From Nocardia miyunensis NBRC 108239 (GTDB taxonomy: Bacteria > Actinomycetota > Actinomycetes > Mycobacteriales > Mycobacteriaceae), in NCBI RefSeq assembly GCF_001613065.1, contig NZ_BDBQ01000091.1:1-64000 (forward strand): 64,000 nucleotides of DNA, in the 5' to 3' direction. A program made the translations under genes and the position numbers. Positions 1 to 8,129 of the stretch are shown here, in pieces. The notes under the pieces were generated by a model. It was not told the origin of the DNA. It saw only the letters and a list, made by a program, of their open reading frames with translations, and did no database searches. Numbering within the stretch: position 1 is the first letter of the stretch; each line of letters begins with the position of its first letter.

Positions 1-706
1 CGCCGATCATGACCGGCGGGACCGCGTGCACTCCCGTACCGGCCATGGTGAATCCCTGATGCCAGTACGGGTAGGTGTTGAGGGCGATCGTCAACCCGAG
101 CAGGGCCACCTCGGCGGCGGCGACCATGCGCCGGTCGTCGGTGATCCCGTACTCGCTGACCTTGTTCGTTCCCACCATGATCACGACCAAGCACGCGGAG
201 ATCATCAGCTCGACCAGGTAGCTGAACCAGTACAGCGGATCGGCGACGCCGCCGGGGGCGATGTTGTGCTGCACGTTCGTGGCGCTCCAGAGCATGCCAG
301 CGATGACGACACCGCTGAGTGTGACCAGCGACCACAGGCGGTGCCGATACAGCGAGGCCAGCCGCGCGTGGGCAGAGGTCATCCGGCGCTGGGTCGCCAA
401 AGCTCTGCGGGCGGTCAGATAGTCGGCGGTGTCGGCCTTGTCGATCGCGCGCTGGGTGCGCAAGGCGAGGTCCTCGGCCTCGGCGGCGGCCCGGGCGCGT
501 TTCCATTCACGGTGCCGCTCGCTGGCCCGGATCCGCTCGGCAAGAGTGCGTGTCGCGGCGACCTCGCCGGGAGACCACGCGGCCGTGATCGCCGGATCAT
601 GCTGGTAGACAACCTGTTCGCGTGCCCAACGGCGCAGTCCGGCAAGGTCTGGGTGCTGGTCCTCCACGGGATCGAGCCGGGACCTTTTTCTGAGGAACTT
701 GATCAT
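1..706 (-). CDS. DUF2637-like membrane protein of a mobile element (partial)
   Basis: The reading frame runs off the left edge, so only the N-terminal 235 codons are present. The first ~130 residues are charged and probably helical (many R, E, A), followed by hydrophobic segments around LWSLVTLSGVVIAGMLWSA and YWFSYLVELMISACLVVIMV. The stretch AGMLWSATNVQHNIA resembles DUF2637 proteins, which are common on actinobacterial plasmids and integrative elements next to replication and transfer genes. I chose the ATG at 706 (MIKFLRKRSRLDP); no strong ribosome binding site is visible and an upstream TTG is possible. The wall hydrolase on the same strand at 1960-3312 supports a mobile-element context. 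Family assignment comes from recalled motif similarity only. Confidence 0.6.
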   Translation of the reverse strand, partial: MIKFLRKRSRLDPVEDQHPDLAGLRRWAREQVVYQHDPAITAAWSPGEVAATRTLAERIRASERHREWKRARAAAEAEDLALRTQRAIDKADTADYLTARRALATQRRMTSAHARLASLYRHRLWSLVTLSGVVIAGMLWSATNVQHNIAPGGVADPLYWFSYLVELMISACLVVIMVGTNKVSEYGITDDRRMVAAAEVALLGLTIALNTYPYWHQGFTMAGTGVHAVPPVMIG

Positions 707-1761
707 CGTGTGGTCTTTCTGCGTACCGGGTCGGCTTCCCAAGGGCCGAGTCGGCCACCTGTGGGCGTATTGGTGCCGGAGGGGATGGGCGATGGTCGGT
801 GTGCACGCCCGGAAGTGGGCAGTGAACAAGGCCGGCCTCGCCGAGGGCTGGATTCGATCCGGACCGGACAGCACTCCGGCCCCGAACCCGCCGCGGCGCG
901 GCGCGGCCACCGGGGCGCGTGTCGATCGCGACTGGGGGTTGCTGAACGAGTCCGGGACAGCGGACAGCTCGTTCGCGCGGACTGCAACGGAACGACAAGC
1001 TGTCGGATGTCGCCGGCGCAGTGCGCGGTGTCGGCGACCGCGAGGATCAGCCGAGCGGACCGTGGTCATACAACCATCACAGATTCGAAATACGCTGCGT
1101 GTCCAGGTATTTGGGACCACTGCTCGTGGGGCCACCGCGTGTGGTTGCGGGAACAGACACGGTTCGAGGGCGGAAGTCGATACGCCCTAACAGGTTGTCA
1201 ACAACAGGTTTCGGTGCAGGGTTTGTTTCTGAGCGTCTTTGAAGACTTCTGCGAGATCGCTGACCCGATGAGGCAGAAGGGAGTTCGGGACTCCATGTCG
1301 CCGGATGTCAACGGACATCGGGTTATCACGTGTCCGCTAGCACCGGATCATGCCACTGACCGGTGACAATCTTTCGCGGCGGGTTCATGCGATGGGCGAC
1401 CAATATACCCAAATTTGGTAGCTAGAGAGGTGTTGTCGGCGCGGTGGCGTCAAGCCGATGCGGCCGCCGCGCGGAGCTGCCACCGGATGCCGCCCCTGAC
1501 GTCGGGTACACGCAACAGCGACGATCATGTATGCCCGACAACCCGTTTCCAGAGTGCGGTAGATAGGGATCAATCCGACTTCGGGTAGCCGAACGCCGCT
1601 ATCGTCAGCGTCCCCCGGAAAACCGCTGTTGAGCGTCGGCCCCATCTTTATCGTGCCCCGCCAGGGGCACGAACCTGCGACCAACGACCGACACAGGCCC
1701 GATGGCGATAACTCGGTACCGACTCTGCCGTCGTGCCACTCCAGGGTGGAACAACTGGGCC
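707..1761. other. gene-poor stretch, no supported gene
   Basis: Long open frames exist on both strands, but their translations are rich in R, G, P and S, lack any recognisable motif and overlap each other. These are the marks of chance frames in GC-rich DNA. Around 1410-1430 there is a short AT-rich patch. I see no RNA gene, repeat or clear promoter. Together with the transposase remnant just to the right it looks like decayed sequence. Confidence 0.5.
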
Positions 1762-1941
1762 ACCAGTCGTCCCCGTCAGATACGCCCGCACCCACCGTCG
1801 CGGCTCCGCACGATAGAACACCCCCGCCACCCGCGCGAAGACCTCATCGAAACTCGCACGCCACGCCGAAACATCCTCTGCGGCAACATCACCCAGCACG
1901 AGCCGACAAGCTATCGCATGATCAACCCGACTGCAAAACAA
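1762..1941 (-). pseudogene. IS701-family transposase, N-terminal remnant
   Basis: The translated segment contains WRASFDEVFARVAG followed by FYRAEPRRWVRAYLTG. This matches the conserved start of IS701-type transposases (..FARVAGRFRRVEPRRRARAYL.GLL..). After this point the family's usual continuation (..ERKNGWQLAE..) is missing and the frame continues into unrelated sequence, so only about 60 codons survive. No terminal repeats could be identified. The remnant sits between two mobile-element-type genes. Assignment rests on the N-terminal motif alone. Confidence 0.55.
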
Positions 1942-1959
1942 CGAAATACAACTGCCGTG

Positions 1960-3312
1960 CTAGATTACGCGGCGGACGCGCATGCCGCTCATGATCGGGC
2001 TGATCCGGACCACGTCGCCGGTGGTGGGCGCCTGGATCATCCGGCCGTTACCGAGATAGATGGCGACGTGTCCGGGGCCATCCTGACCCCAGTTGCCGAA
2101 CAGCAGGTCACCGGGAGCAGCCGCCGAGAGCGGGATCTCGGTCCCGATATGCCATTGGGCTTGCGATGTTCGCGGCAACGTCATGGCGCCGCCGGTGGCC
2201 GCGTGCACGGCGAAAGAGGTGAGCCCGGAGCAGTCGAATCCTCCCATGGAGGGGCCAGCGCTGCTGCCGCCGCCCCACACGTAGGGAAGACCGAGATATC
2301 TCAATGCCTGCTCGATGATCCGGCGGCCGATATCTTCACCGAGCGGCAGATTCTGCGCAGCGGGCAGCAACTCGTCCTCTGCCGAAAGCAACCAGTCGTA
2401 CTGTCCTTCGGTGGCTCGGATGCGAGCGACGTAGGGCTTGGTTTGGTATTCGTAATCTGGACTGCCGGAAGGCATTCCGCCCGATCGCAGGACAGCTCCG
2501 GCGCCGGCGTTGTATGCCGCGATCGTGAGATCGAGAGTATCGCCGGTGACCAGCCCACTCAGCTTCCACTGCTGGATCTGCTGATAGGTATCGCAGAGCA
2601 GGTGACCGGAGGCGATCACCGAATCCCCGACGTCGAAGACGTCGGGGATGCCGGTGCCGTGGACATCTTTGCCGTAGACCGCCCACGTGGTGGGCATGAA
2701 CTGGCCGGGGCCGAGGGCTCCGGCGGGTGACACCGGGGCGGTGGGACCGTAACGGAATCCGTTCTCGGCGGCGTAGAGCGCGGCAAGCGTGGGTGCCTTG
2801 ATGCCGGGACAGAGGCGGCCGGCCTTCTCGAGCCACGGAACGAACGTGGCGACCTCCCCGCCGGCCGTCAACGGCGGCGCTATCGCCGCCGGACTCACAG
2901 GGACGAAGGCGAAATCTTCCAGACCGGCCGCATACTGGGTGTCGCCGGACGATGATGACCGATCGGCCTGAGCAGACCCCTGCTGCGACGGAACTCGAGT
3001 ATCACCGATGCCGGGCCGAGGTCCGGTCGGCGATGTCGCGGTATTCGCCTGTGGTATAACAACATTCGACGGAGCCAGCGACGCGATTCGATCGGAGGCG
3101 GCGGCGATACTCTGTCGTGCGGCCTGCTGGGCCGGTTCCGGCAGTTGTACCACCGCGTTGCCGAGCTGTACAGCGAGCGATTCAGCCGTATCACCGCCGG
3201 ATCGGACCGCAGCGTGTGCCCATGTCTTGGCATCGTGCCCAAGCCCGGAGTTGTCGACCACACTGGTGGTGGATGCCACGATCGTGGCGATCACGGAAAT
3301 CGGATCCGACAT
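1960..3312 (-). CDS. bifunctional lytic transglycosylase / NlpC-P60 endopeptidase
   Basis: This 450-residue protein is a predicted peptidoglycan hydrolase. Residues ~165-310 form an SLT-like transglycosylase domain with the likely catalytic Glu183 (AAENGF), the GALGPGQFMPTTW motif and AAYNAG at 265-270. Residues ~330-450 form an NlpC/P60 domain with Cys361 in FDCSGL and His415 in GPGHVAIYLG. The first ~140 residues are low complexity. There is no clear signal peptide, so export may use an element-encoded system. Two-domain hydrolases of this kind are typical of conjugative elements in Gram-positive bacteria, where they open the wall for the transfer apparatus. GAGAAGGG lies just upstream of the ATG at 3312. 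It belongs with the partial membrane protein at the left edge rather than with the catabolic genes. Confidence 0.85.
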   Translation of the reverse strand: MSDPISVIATIVASTTSVVDNSGLGHDAKTWAHAAVRSGGDTAESLAVQLGNAVVQLPEPAQQAARQSIAAASDRIASLAPSNVVIPQANTATSPTGPRPGIGDTRVPSQQGSAQADRSSSSGDTQYAAGLEDFAFVPVSPAAIAPPLTAGGEVATFVPWLEKAGRLCPGIKAPTLAALYAAENGFRYGPTAPVSPAGALGPGQFMPTTWAVYGKDVHGTGIPDVFDVGDSVIASGHLLCDTYQQIQQWKLSGLVTGDTLDLTIAAYNAGAGAVLRSGGMPSGSPDYEYQTKPYVARIRATEGQYDWLLSAEDELLPAAQNLPLGEDIGRRIIEQALRYLGLPYVWGGGSSAGPSMGGFDCSGLTSFAVHAATGGAMTLPRTSQAQWHIGTEIPLSAAAPGDLLFGNWGQDGPGHVAIYLGNGRMIQAPTTGDVVRISPIMSGMRVRRVI

Positions 3313-3443
3313 CGCGCTCTTACCCTTCTCTATTCGTTGCTTCGTTGCTCCGAAACGGCATTACGCTGCCGGAAGCGGTCTCCGGGGAAAACATCTTGCG
3401 GGACAGCGACTTTCGTCATCCGCGGAGGCGTCGATATCCCCCG

Positions 3444-3938
3444 TTAACCGGAGCTCGCCGGGGTCTGCTCGCCAAGGGGCGCCGCGAGGACCAGTGCCGC
3501 CCGCCGCGCCGTGCACACCAGCTGCCCGCGCTGGTTGTGGCCGCGATGCTCGAACGTCACGATGCCCTGTCCCGGACGAGACGCCGACCGGCGCGTGGCG
3601 GCGATCTCCGTCTCGGCGGTCAGGGTATCGCCTATGAAAACCGGTGCGGGAAAGCTGATCTCGGAGAATCCGAGATTTCCGACCGTGGTTCCCTCGGTGA
3701 GGTCGGCGACGCTCAAGCCAACGACGGTGGACATCGTGAACAAGCTGTTCACCAGCCGTTGACCGAACTCCTGCGTCTCGGCGAAGGCCGAATCGAGGTG
3801 CAGGCTCTGGGTGTTCATCGTCAATGTGGTGAACAGCAGGTTGTCCGCCTCGGTCACCGTCCGGCCGGGACGGTGCAGGTAGACGTCGCCGACGATCAAC
3901 TCGTCGAGATACTTTCCGCGTCTTTGATGAACGGTCAT
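3444..3938 (-). CDS. MaoC-family hydratase
   Basis: This 164-residue hot-dog-fold protein resembles MaoC-type dehydratases of the mesaconyl-CoA hydratase group, including the conserved LHLDSAFA segment (family knowledge). It is the last gene of the operon that begins with the P450 at 10318. Its ATG overlaps the stop of the CoA-transferase gene by 4 bp (ATGA), implying translational coupling. The predicted role is hydration of an enoyl-CoA intermediate, but the substrate cannot be read from sequence. It is a different subtype from the two MaoC genes at 5674-6542. Confidence 0.8.
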   Translation of the reverse strand: MTVHQRRGKYLDELIVGDVYLHRPGRTVTEADNLLFTTLTMNTQSLHLDSAFAETQEFGQRLVNSLFTMSTVVGLSVADLTEGTTVGNLGFSEISFPAPVFIGDTLTAETEIAATRRSASRPGQGIVTFEHRGHNQRGQLVCTARRAALVLAAPLGEQTPASSG

Positions 3939-5197
3939 CGTTGTGCCCCTGCATATTCGGTCAGCGCTGCGCGGTGCTGTGGATGTGAGATCGCGATGAG
4001 GGCCTCGGATCGCTCAATGGTCGTCAACCCCTCGAGTACGGCAACGCCGTATTCAGTGACGACCGCGTCGACCATCGACCGCGGCATCGTGACGGTGTCG
4101 CCTGCGCCTATCGCGCCCACGATCTTGGGATGAACGCCGTTCGCGGTCGCGGCGGGCAGTGCGATCACGCGCAATCCACCGAGCGACCGGCTCGCCGCAT
4201 CGACGAAATCGAGGCTGCCGCCGACCCCGGACACCTGCCGTCCGCGAATCATCTCGCTGTTGACTTGACCGGACAGATCGACCTCGATGGCGGTGTTGAT
4301 CGAGACGAAACGCTCGATGCGGCCCAGCAACGCCGCATCGTGGGCTCGCGAGGAGGGATACACGCTCACCGCGGGGTTGCCGTCCGCGAACCGCATCAGC
4401 CGTTCGGTACCCATCAGTTCGGGCGACATGATCGGTGACTCGTCCACCTCCGGGGCGATGATCCCGCGCTCGAACAGGTCGACCATCTCGTCGGTGGCCA
4501 TTCCCGCGAACCGCACGCGTCCCACATCCGCGGTGGCGAGGGAGCTCACGACGGCCTCGGGAATCGACCCGATGCCGATCTGCAGCGTCGGATCTCGCGG
4601 CAGGAGGCCGAGGATGTGCGCGGCGATTTGCTTGCTGATCGCGTCGGGTTTCGCCGACTCGTAACGCGGTGTCGGATCTTCGGTCTCGACGAGCGCGTCG
4701 AACACTGACCGGTGAACCGTGGTTCCGCCGTGCGTCCGGGGAAGATCCGGATCGACCTCGCCGATCCGCACACCGGCGAGCCGCAACGCGTCGAGCCCGT
4801 AGCCCGCCGAGGGGCCGAGCGAGCAGTAGCCGTGGCGATCCGGCGGGGTGACCCGGACGAGGGCCGCGCCGACACCGTGAGCGGCCAGCAGGCCCGTGAC
4901 GCGCGACGCGCGAATCGGCACATATCCCACGACACCGTCGGCGACGAGCTCGCGCACGGGCGCCATGACATGCCATGTCCGATAGCGCAGATCACCGCTG
5001 CGCACGACATCGAGAAAGGGATAGTCCCCCAGCAGCATTCCCGAGCCGAGCGTCCAACCACGTCCGGGGGCCTGCTTGTTGACCGCGCGCAGCAGTGTGG
5101 TCGGCGCACCGCATCCCGGCGCCGCGACGATATGCGCACCGTCGCCCACGAGAGCAAGAGCCGATGCCGCATCCGTGTGCTCGACGATCACGCTCAT
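3935..5197 (-). CDS. acetyl-CoA hydrolase / CoA-transferase family protein
   Basis: This 420-residue protein belongs to the family of 4-hydroxybutyrate CoA-transferases and acetyl-CoA hydrolases. GIGSIPEAV near residue 210 and AGMATDEMVDLF near 235 match the family's GxGxIPxAV and catalytic-Glu regions; Glu237 is the expected thioester-forming residue. The reaction would move CoA from one acyl group to another or hydrolyse it. The frame stays open upstream of 5197, but I use the ATG at 5197 (MSVIVEHTD) because it overlaps the preceding stop as ATGA and the extension is non-protein-like. It is probably made from the same transcript as the NTF2-like and MaoC genes around it. Confidence 0.85.
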   Translation of the reverse strand: MSVIVEHTDAASALALVGDGAHIVAAPGCGAPTTLLRAVNKQAPGRGWTLGSGMLLGDYPFLDVVRSGDLRYRTWHVMAPVRELVADGVVGYVPIRASRVTGLLAAHGVGAALVRVTPPDRHGYCSLGPSAGYGLDALRLAGVRIGEVDPDLPRTHGGTTVHRSVFDALVETEDPTPRYESAKPDAISKQIAAHILGLLPRDPTLQIGIGSIPEAVVSSLATADVGRVRFAGMATDEMVDLFERGIIAPEVDESPIMSPELMGTERLMRFADGNPAVSVYPSSRAHDAALLGRIERFVSINTAIEVDLSGQVNSEMIRGRQVSGVGGSLDFVDAASRSLGGLRVIALPAATANGVHPKIVGAIGAGDTVTMPRSMVDAVVTEYGVAVLEGLTTIERSEALIAISHPQHRAALTEYAGAQR

Positions 5198-5646
5198 TCT
5201 GTCTTGCCCGCCTGCGCAGCCGCCACCGACTCCGCCGAAAACGCGTCGTCGAAGGCTTCCATATCTGCCTGGAATTCGTCGACCTCGGTGACGCGGCCGT
5301 CGACAACCCGGTAGACCAGGCACTCTCGCAGCCGCACGGTCCGGTCGGCGACCTCGACTATGCCGTATTGGTAAGCGGCCGCGTAGTCATCGCTGGCCGT
5401 GATGTCGATGACCTCGAATTTCGCCGGACCTGTGAAGATTCGCTTCATCTTGCCGAACAGGGTGAGAATCGACCGTCGCCCCTCGTACACGCCCGACAGC
5501 GCGTTCGCACCTGGAACTCGCCACACGCATTCGTCGGCCAGGACCGCCTCGATCTCCGCCCGATTCTGCTCCGACAATGCCGCCATCAGGCGGCGAACAA
5601 CCAGGGCATTGGGATGTTCGACCACGTTGTCCTCCAGATCTCCCAT
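5194..5646 (-). CDS. NTF2-like (SnoaL/limonene-epoxide-hydrolase fold) protein
   Basis: This 150-residue single-domain protein has the NTF2-like layout: an N-terminal helix (NALVVRRLMAAL), a loop with DECVWRVPGANALSG, a YEGRRSI segment, then beta strands rich in R, V and E. The fold includes SnoaL-like cyclases, epoxide hydrolases and ketosteroid isomerases. No catalytic triad specific to one of these can be claimed, so the activity is open. It lies inside the P450-led operon, and a second NTF2-like gene sits next to the other P450 at 24722, suggesting that these small proteins act on or near oxygenated intermediates. Confidence 0.7.
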   Translation of the reverse strand: MGDLEDNVVEHPNALVVRRLMAALSEQNRAEIEAVLADECVWRVPGANALSGVYEGRRSILTLFGKMKRIFTGPAKFEVIDITASDDYAAAYQYGIVEVADRTVRLRECLVYRVVDGRVTEVDEFQADMEAFDDAFSAESVAAAQAGKTE

Positions 5647-5673
5647 GATTTCCGCCCGATTCGGCGGGAAGTG

Positions 5674-6099
5674 TCAGATGCGGGCGCTCGCGCTGCCCGC
5701 CAGTACGGCGACACCGTCCTGATTGGTCGTGACGACCTCTAGTTCGACGTATCGGCCGTCCGCGTCGTCGCGAACGGCGCGGACCGTGGCGACGGCCTCG
5801 AGGCTGTCGCCCGGCCAGACCGGGCTGACGAAGCGAACCCCGTAGTGCGCCAGCCGATCTCGTCCCAGCCAATCGGCAAGAAGCCGCTCGGTGGCTGCCA
5901 TCACCATCATTCCGTGCGCCATGACACCTCGGTAGCCGGCGCGCACCGCGTGTGGCTCGTCGGTGTGCAACGGGCTGTAATCACCTGCGGCGCCCGCGTA
6001 CTGCACAATCTGAGTGCGACTGATCTCGCGGCACACGACCCGGCGCCGGGAGCTGCCGACAGTGAACTCCCCGGGCCTGACCGATACGTCACTCGTCAC
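5674..6099 (-). CDS. MaoC-like (R)-specific enoyl-CoA hydratase, short subunit
   Basis: This 141-residue hot-dog protein carries the hydratase-2 motif GDYSPLHTDEPHA; Asp40 and His45 are the expected catalytic pair (family knowledge). It is followed by the typical GVMAHGM segment. The GTG start at 6099 overlaps the stop of the upstream FAS1-like hydratase gene (GTGA). Adjacent FAS1-like and MaoC-like half-size proteins are known to pair as heteromeric hydratases, for example ChsH1-ChsH2 in cholesterol side-chain degradation, so these two probably form one enzyme. A parallel pair occurs at 27380-28342. Confidence 0.85.
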   Translation of the reverse strand: MTSDVSVRPGEFTVGSSRRRVVCREISRTQIVQYAGAAGDYSPLHTDEPHAVRAGYRGVMAHGMMVMAATERLLADWLGRDRLAHYGVRFVSPVWPGDSLEAVATVRAVRDDADGRYVELEVVTTNQDGVAVLAGSASARI

Positions 6100-6542
6100 G
6101 ACGAAACCGGCTCATCCGAAACGGCGAACTCTGTATCCACCAAGACCATTCGTGAGCGCAGCACCAGCTCGTCCGAGCTGCTGCGGTACTCCTTCACGAT
6201 CTCCCGGAATACCAGCGCGCCTGCTCGCCGACTCTGTTTTCGCCAGCGTCGGCCGTCGGATTCGTGGACGGTGAGCAGATCGCCGACACGCACGGGTGCG
6301 AAATACTCGAAATGTTGCTCGGCGTGCAGCACGCTGCCGCCGCTCGTATTCGAATCAGACAGCGCGCCAGCCGGTTTCATCCCACGCATGTGCGTCGGAT
6401 CGAATTGAATCGAGGCTGCGACGAAGGTCGCGGGGACCACGGTCCCCTGCGCGGGGATCTCGGCTGCCAGATCGGCGTCGCCGACCGCGCGGGCGAAAGC
6501 CAGAACGTGCCCGGCTTCCACGGGGAACACGTGATCGGCCAT
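6096..6542 (-). CDS. MaoC dehydratase, FAS1-like N-terminal-domain subunit
   Basis: This 148-residue protein begins MADHVFPVEAGHVLAFARAV, the typical opening of the FAS1-like dehydratase half (..V....I..FA.A.GD). It continues with TVVPATFVAASIQF and an EQHFEYFAPVRVGDLL segment. It lacks the D..PxH catalytic motif, which is supplied by the neighbouring protein at 5674-6099. The start at 6542 lies one base after the stop of the DUF35 gene; the upstream extension is arginine- and proline-rich and rejected. Predicted partner subunit of a heteromeric enoyl-CoA hydratase that acts just before the thiolase-like/DUF35 pair. Confidence 0.8.
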   Translation of the reverse strand: MADHVFPVEAGHVLAFARAVGDADLAAEIPAQGTVVPATFVAASIQFDPTHMRGMKPAGALSDSNTSGGSVLHAEQHFEYFAPVRVGDLLTVHESDGRRWRKQSRRAGALVFREIVKEYRSSSDELVLRSRMVLVDTEFAVSDEPVSS

Positions 6543-6543
6543 C

Positions 6544-6966
6544 TCAGGCCTCCTGGGCGACCGGACGGAACCGGGGCAACGCTGCCCCGGCACCGGTGTC
6601 GGCGAAGATCACCTCGACCGGTTGGCCGATCGCCAGCTCGTCCGGATCGCACTCCACGATATTGGTGATCATCTTCGGACCTTCGTCGAGAGCGACCATG
6701 GCCAGCACATACGAGCCCGCGCTGGCATAGTCGAGGATCCCGCGAGTGGTGACCGTGTAGCTGTAGATGGTTCCGCGGCCCGACGCCTCGAAGTCGACGA
6801 GATCGGTGCTGTGGCAGTTCGCACACACGAAACGGGGGTAATAACCCGCGCGCCCACACCGCGAGCACCGCTGCAAGAGCAACGTGCCGTCGAGCGTCGC
6901 CGCCCAGAAGCTCGCCGTCTCCGGCTGGATATCGGGCGGCGGCGCCGGAAGTTCGGGCGATGTCAT
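6544..6966 (-). CDS. DUF35 zinc-ribbon/OB-fold acyl-CoA-binding protein
   Basis: This 140-residue protein has a rubredoxin-like zinc ribbon (CSRCG ... CANCH, CxxC-x11-CxxC) around residues 33-52, followed by an OB-fold (GTIYSYTVTTRG, YVLAMVALDEG). DUF35 proteins bind acyl-CoA and act as partners of thiolase-fold enzymes; in steroid catabolism a DUF35 domain activates the Ltp2 aldolase. The ATG at 6966 overlaps the stop of the thiolase-like gene (ATGA), so the two are translationally coupled and probably form a complex. The longer frame upstream is a shadow of the thiolase gene. Confidence 0.88.
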   Translation of the reverse strand: MTSPELPAPPPDIQPETASFWAATLDGTLLLQRCSRCGRAGYYPRFVCANCHSTDLVDFEASGRGTIYSYTVTTRGILDYASAGSYVLAMVALDEGPKMITNIVECDPDELAIGQPVEVIFADTGAGAALPRFRPVAQEA

Positions 6967-8129
6967 GCGTCCTCCCTGCCGAGAATCACTGTCGCGTTTC
7001 CCATACGGGTCGACAGCCAGCCGCCGGTGCCGTGCGCGAGGGCCAATGCACAGTCCTGCACCTGAACCGCCGGATGCGCTTCGCCGCGCAGCTGCCGGAC
7101 GGCCTCGATGATCTTGGTCATTCCACCCCGATTGGCAGGATGGTTGTTGCACAGCGAACCACCGTCGGTGTTGAACGGAAGCCGGCCGTGCGGCGACTGC
7201 AGAGCGCCGTCCAAGACAAACTTGCCGCCGTCGCCCTTCTTGCAGAATCCGAGGTCCTCCAGTGCCAGCAGGACGGTGATCGTGAACGAGTCGTAGAGAC
7301 CGACATAGTCGATGTCGGCCGGACGAACGCCCGCTTCGTCGTATGCGTCGGCGCCGGAGCGCACTCCCCCTGTGACCGTGATGTTCTGCCAGCCGGCGCG
7401 AGTGTGTTCCACGGCCTCGCCGTGCCCGAGGACCTTCACACACTGACGGTCGAGATCCTCTGCCACATCCGGCGCCACGACGACGAGCGCGCCCCCGCCA
7501 TCGGTGACCAGACAACAATCGAGCCGATGCAGCGGTGAACTGACCATGGGCGAGTTCACCACCTCGTCGACCGTGACTACCTTGCGCAGCATCGCGTTCT
7601 CGTTGTGCTGCGCATGGACGGACGCGGCCACCTTGATCTCGGCCAGCTGTTCGCTCGTGGTGCCGTACTCGTACATGTGGCGCTGAGCGGCCAGGGCGTA
7701 CAGCGCGCTCACGTTGGTGCCGAATATCGGTTCGAACGACTTCTCGGGTGGCTCACCCATCAGCTGACCGGGCGCACGCAACGAGGTGGTCCGCGGCCTG
7801 CCGCCCAGGGTTATCAACGCCACCCGGCACTTGCCCGCGGCAATCGCCGCGGCCGCATGACCGACGTGCGACATATAGACGGAGCCGCCCATGTCGGAGC
7901 TGTCCATGTGCCGCAGGCTCAGACCGAGATAGTCGGCCATCGCCAAGCCACCCAGCCCCGGCGCGTCGGCACCGCAGTAGTAGGCGTCTACGTCGCCCAG
8001 GCTCAATCCGGCGTCGGCCAGCGCGCCGATGGCCACCTCCGCGTGGATCTGTGGAATCGATGTGTCGGGCAGATTCCGGCCGGGATGCTCGTAGGCCCCG
8101 GCGATGTAGGCCCTTCCCTTGATCGACAT
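6963..8129 (-). CDS. Ltp2/SCP2-type thiolase-like protein lacking the nucleophilic Cys
   Basis: This 388-residue thiolase-fold protein starts at MSIKGRAYIAGAYEHPG. At the usual nucleophile site it reads DMGGSVYMSH (~80-88), with no Cys. The usual HDxF motif is YDSF (Tyr279), and the usual C-terminal Cys-Gly-Gly loop is AHGTGGWLS. These changes are the hallmark of Ltp2-like proteins, which cleave beta-hydroxyacyl-CoA esters by retro-aldol reaction instead of thiolysis (established for steroid side chains). Its partner DUF35 gene follows directly, and hydratase subunits that would make the beta-hydroxyacyl-CoA come next. The ATG overlaps the upstream SDR stop (TGATG), so the 59-residue N-terminal extension of the frame is rejected. 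Confidence 0.85.
   Translation of the reverse strand: MSIKGRAYIAGAYEHPGRNLPDTSIPQIHAEVAIGALADAGLSLGDVDAYYCGADAPGLGGLAMADYLGLSLRHMDSSDMGGSVYMSHVGHAAAAIAAGKCRVALITLGGRPRTTSLRAPGQLMGEPPEKSFEPIFGTNVSALYALAAQRHMYEYGTTSEQLAEIKVAASVHAQHNENAMLRKVVTVDEVVNSPMVSSPLHRLDCCLVTDGGGALVVVAPDVAEDLDRQCVKVLGHGEAVEHTRAGWQNITVTGGVRSGADAYDEAGVRPADIDYVGLYDSFTITVLLALEDLGFCKKGDGGKFVLDGALQSPHGRLPFNTDGGSLCNNHPANRGGMTKIIEAVRQLRGEAHPAVQVQDCALALAHGTGGWLSTRMGNATVILGREDA

Noticed and set aside
26-1366. Long plus-strand open frame of ~446 codons at the left edge
   Set aside because: The opposite strand encodes a coherent membrane protein over 1-706, and the plus translation has no motif and is rich in G, R, P. It is a GC-driven shadow.
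1702-4133. Several long plus-strand frames across the wall-hydrolase and MaoC genes
   Set aside because: They lie opposite well-supported minus-strand genes with catalytic motifs and show no domain features.
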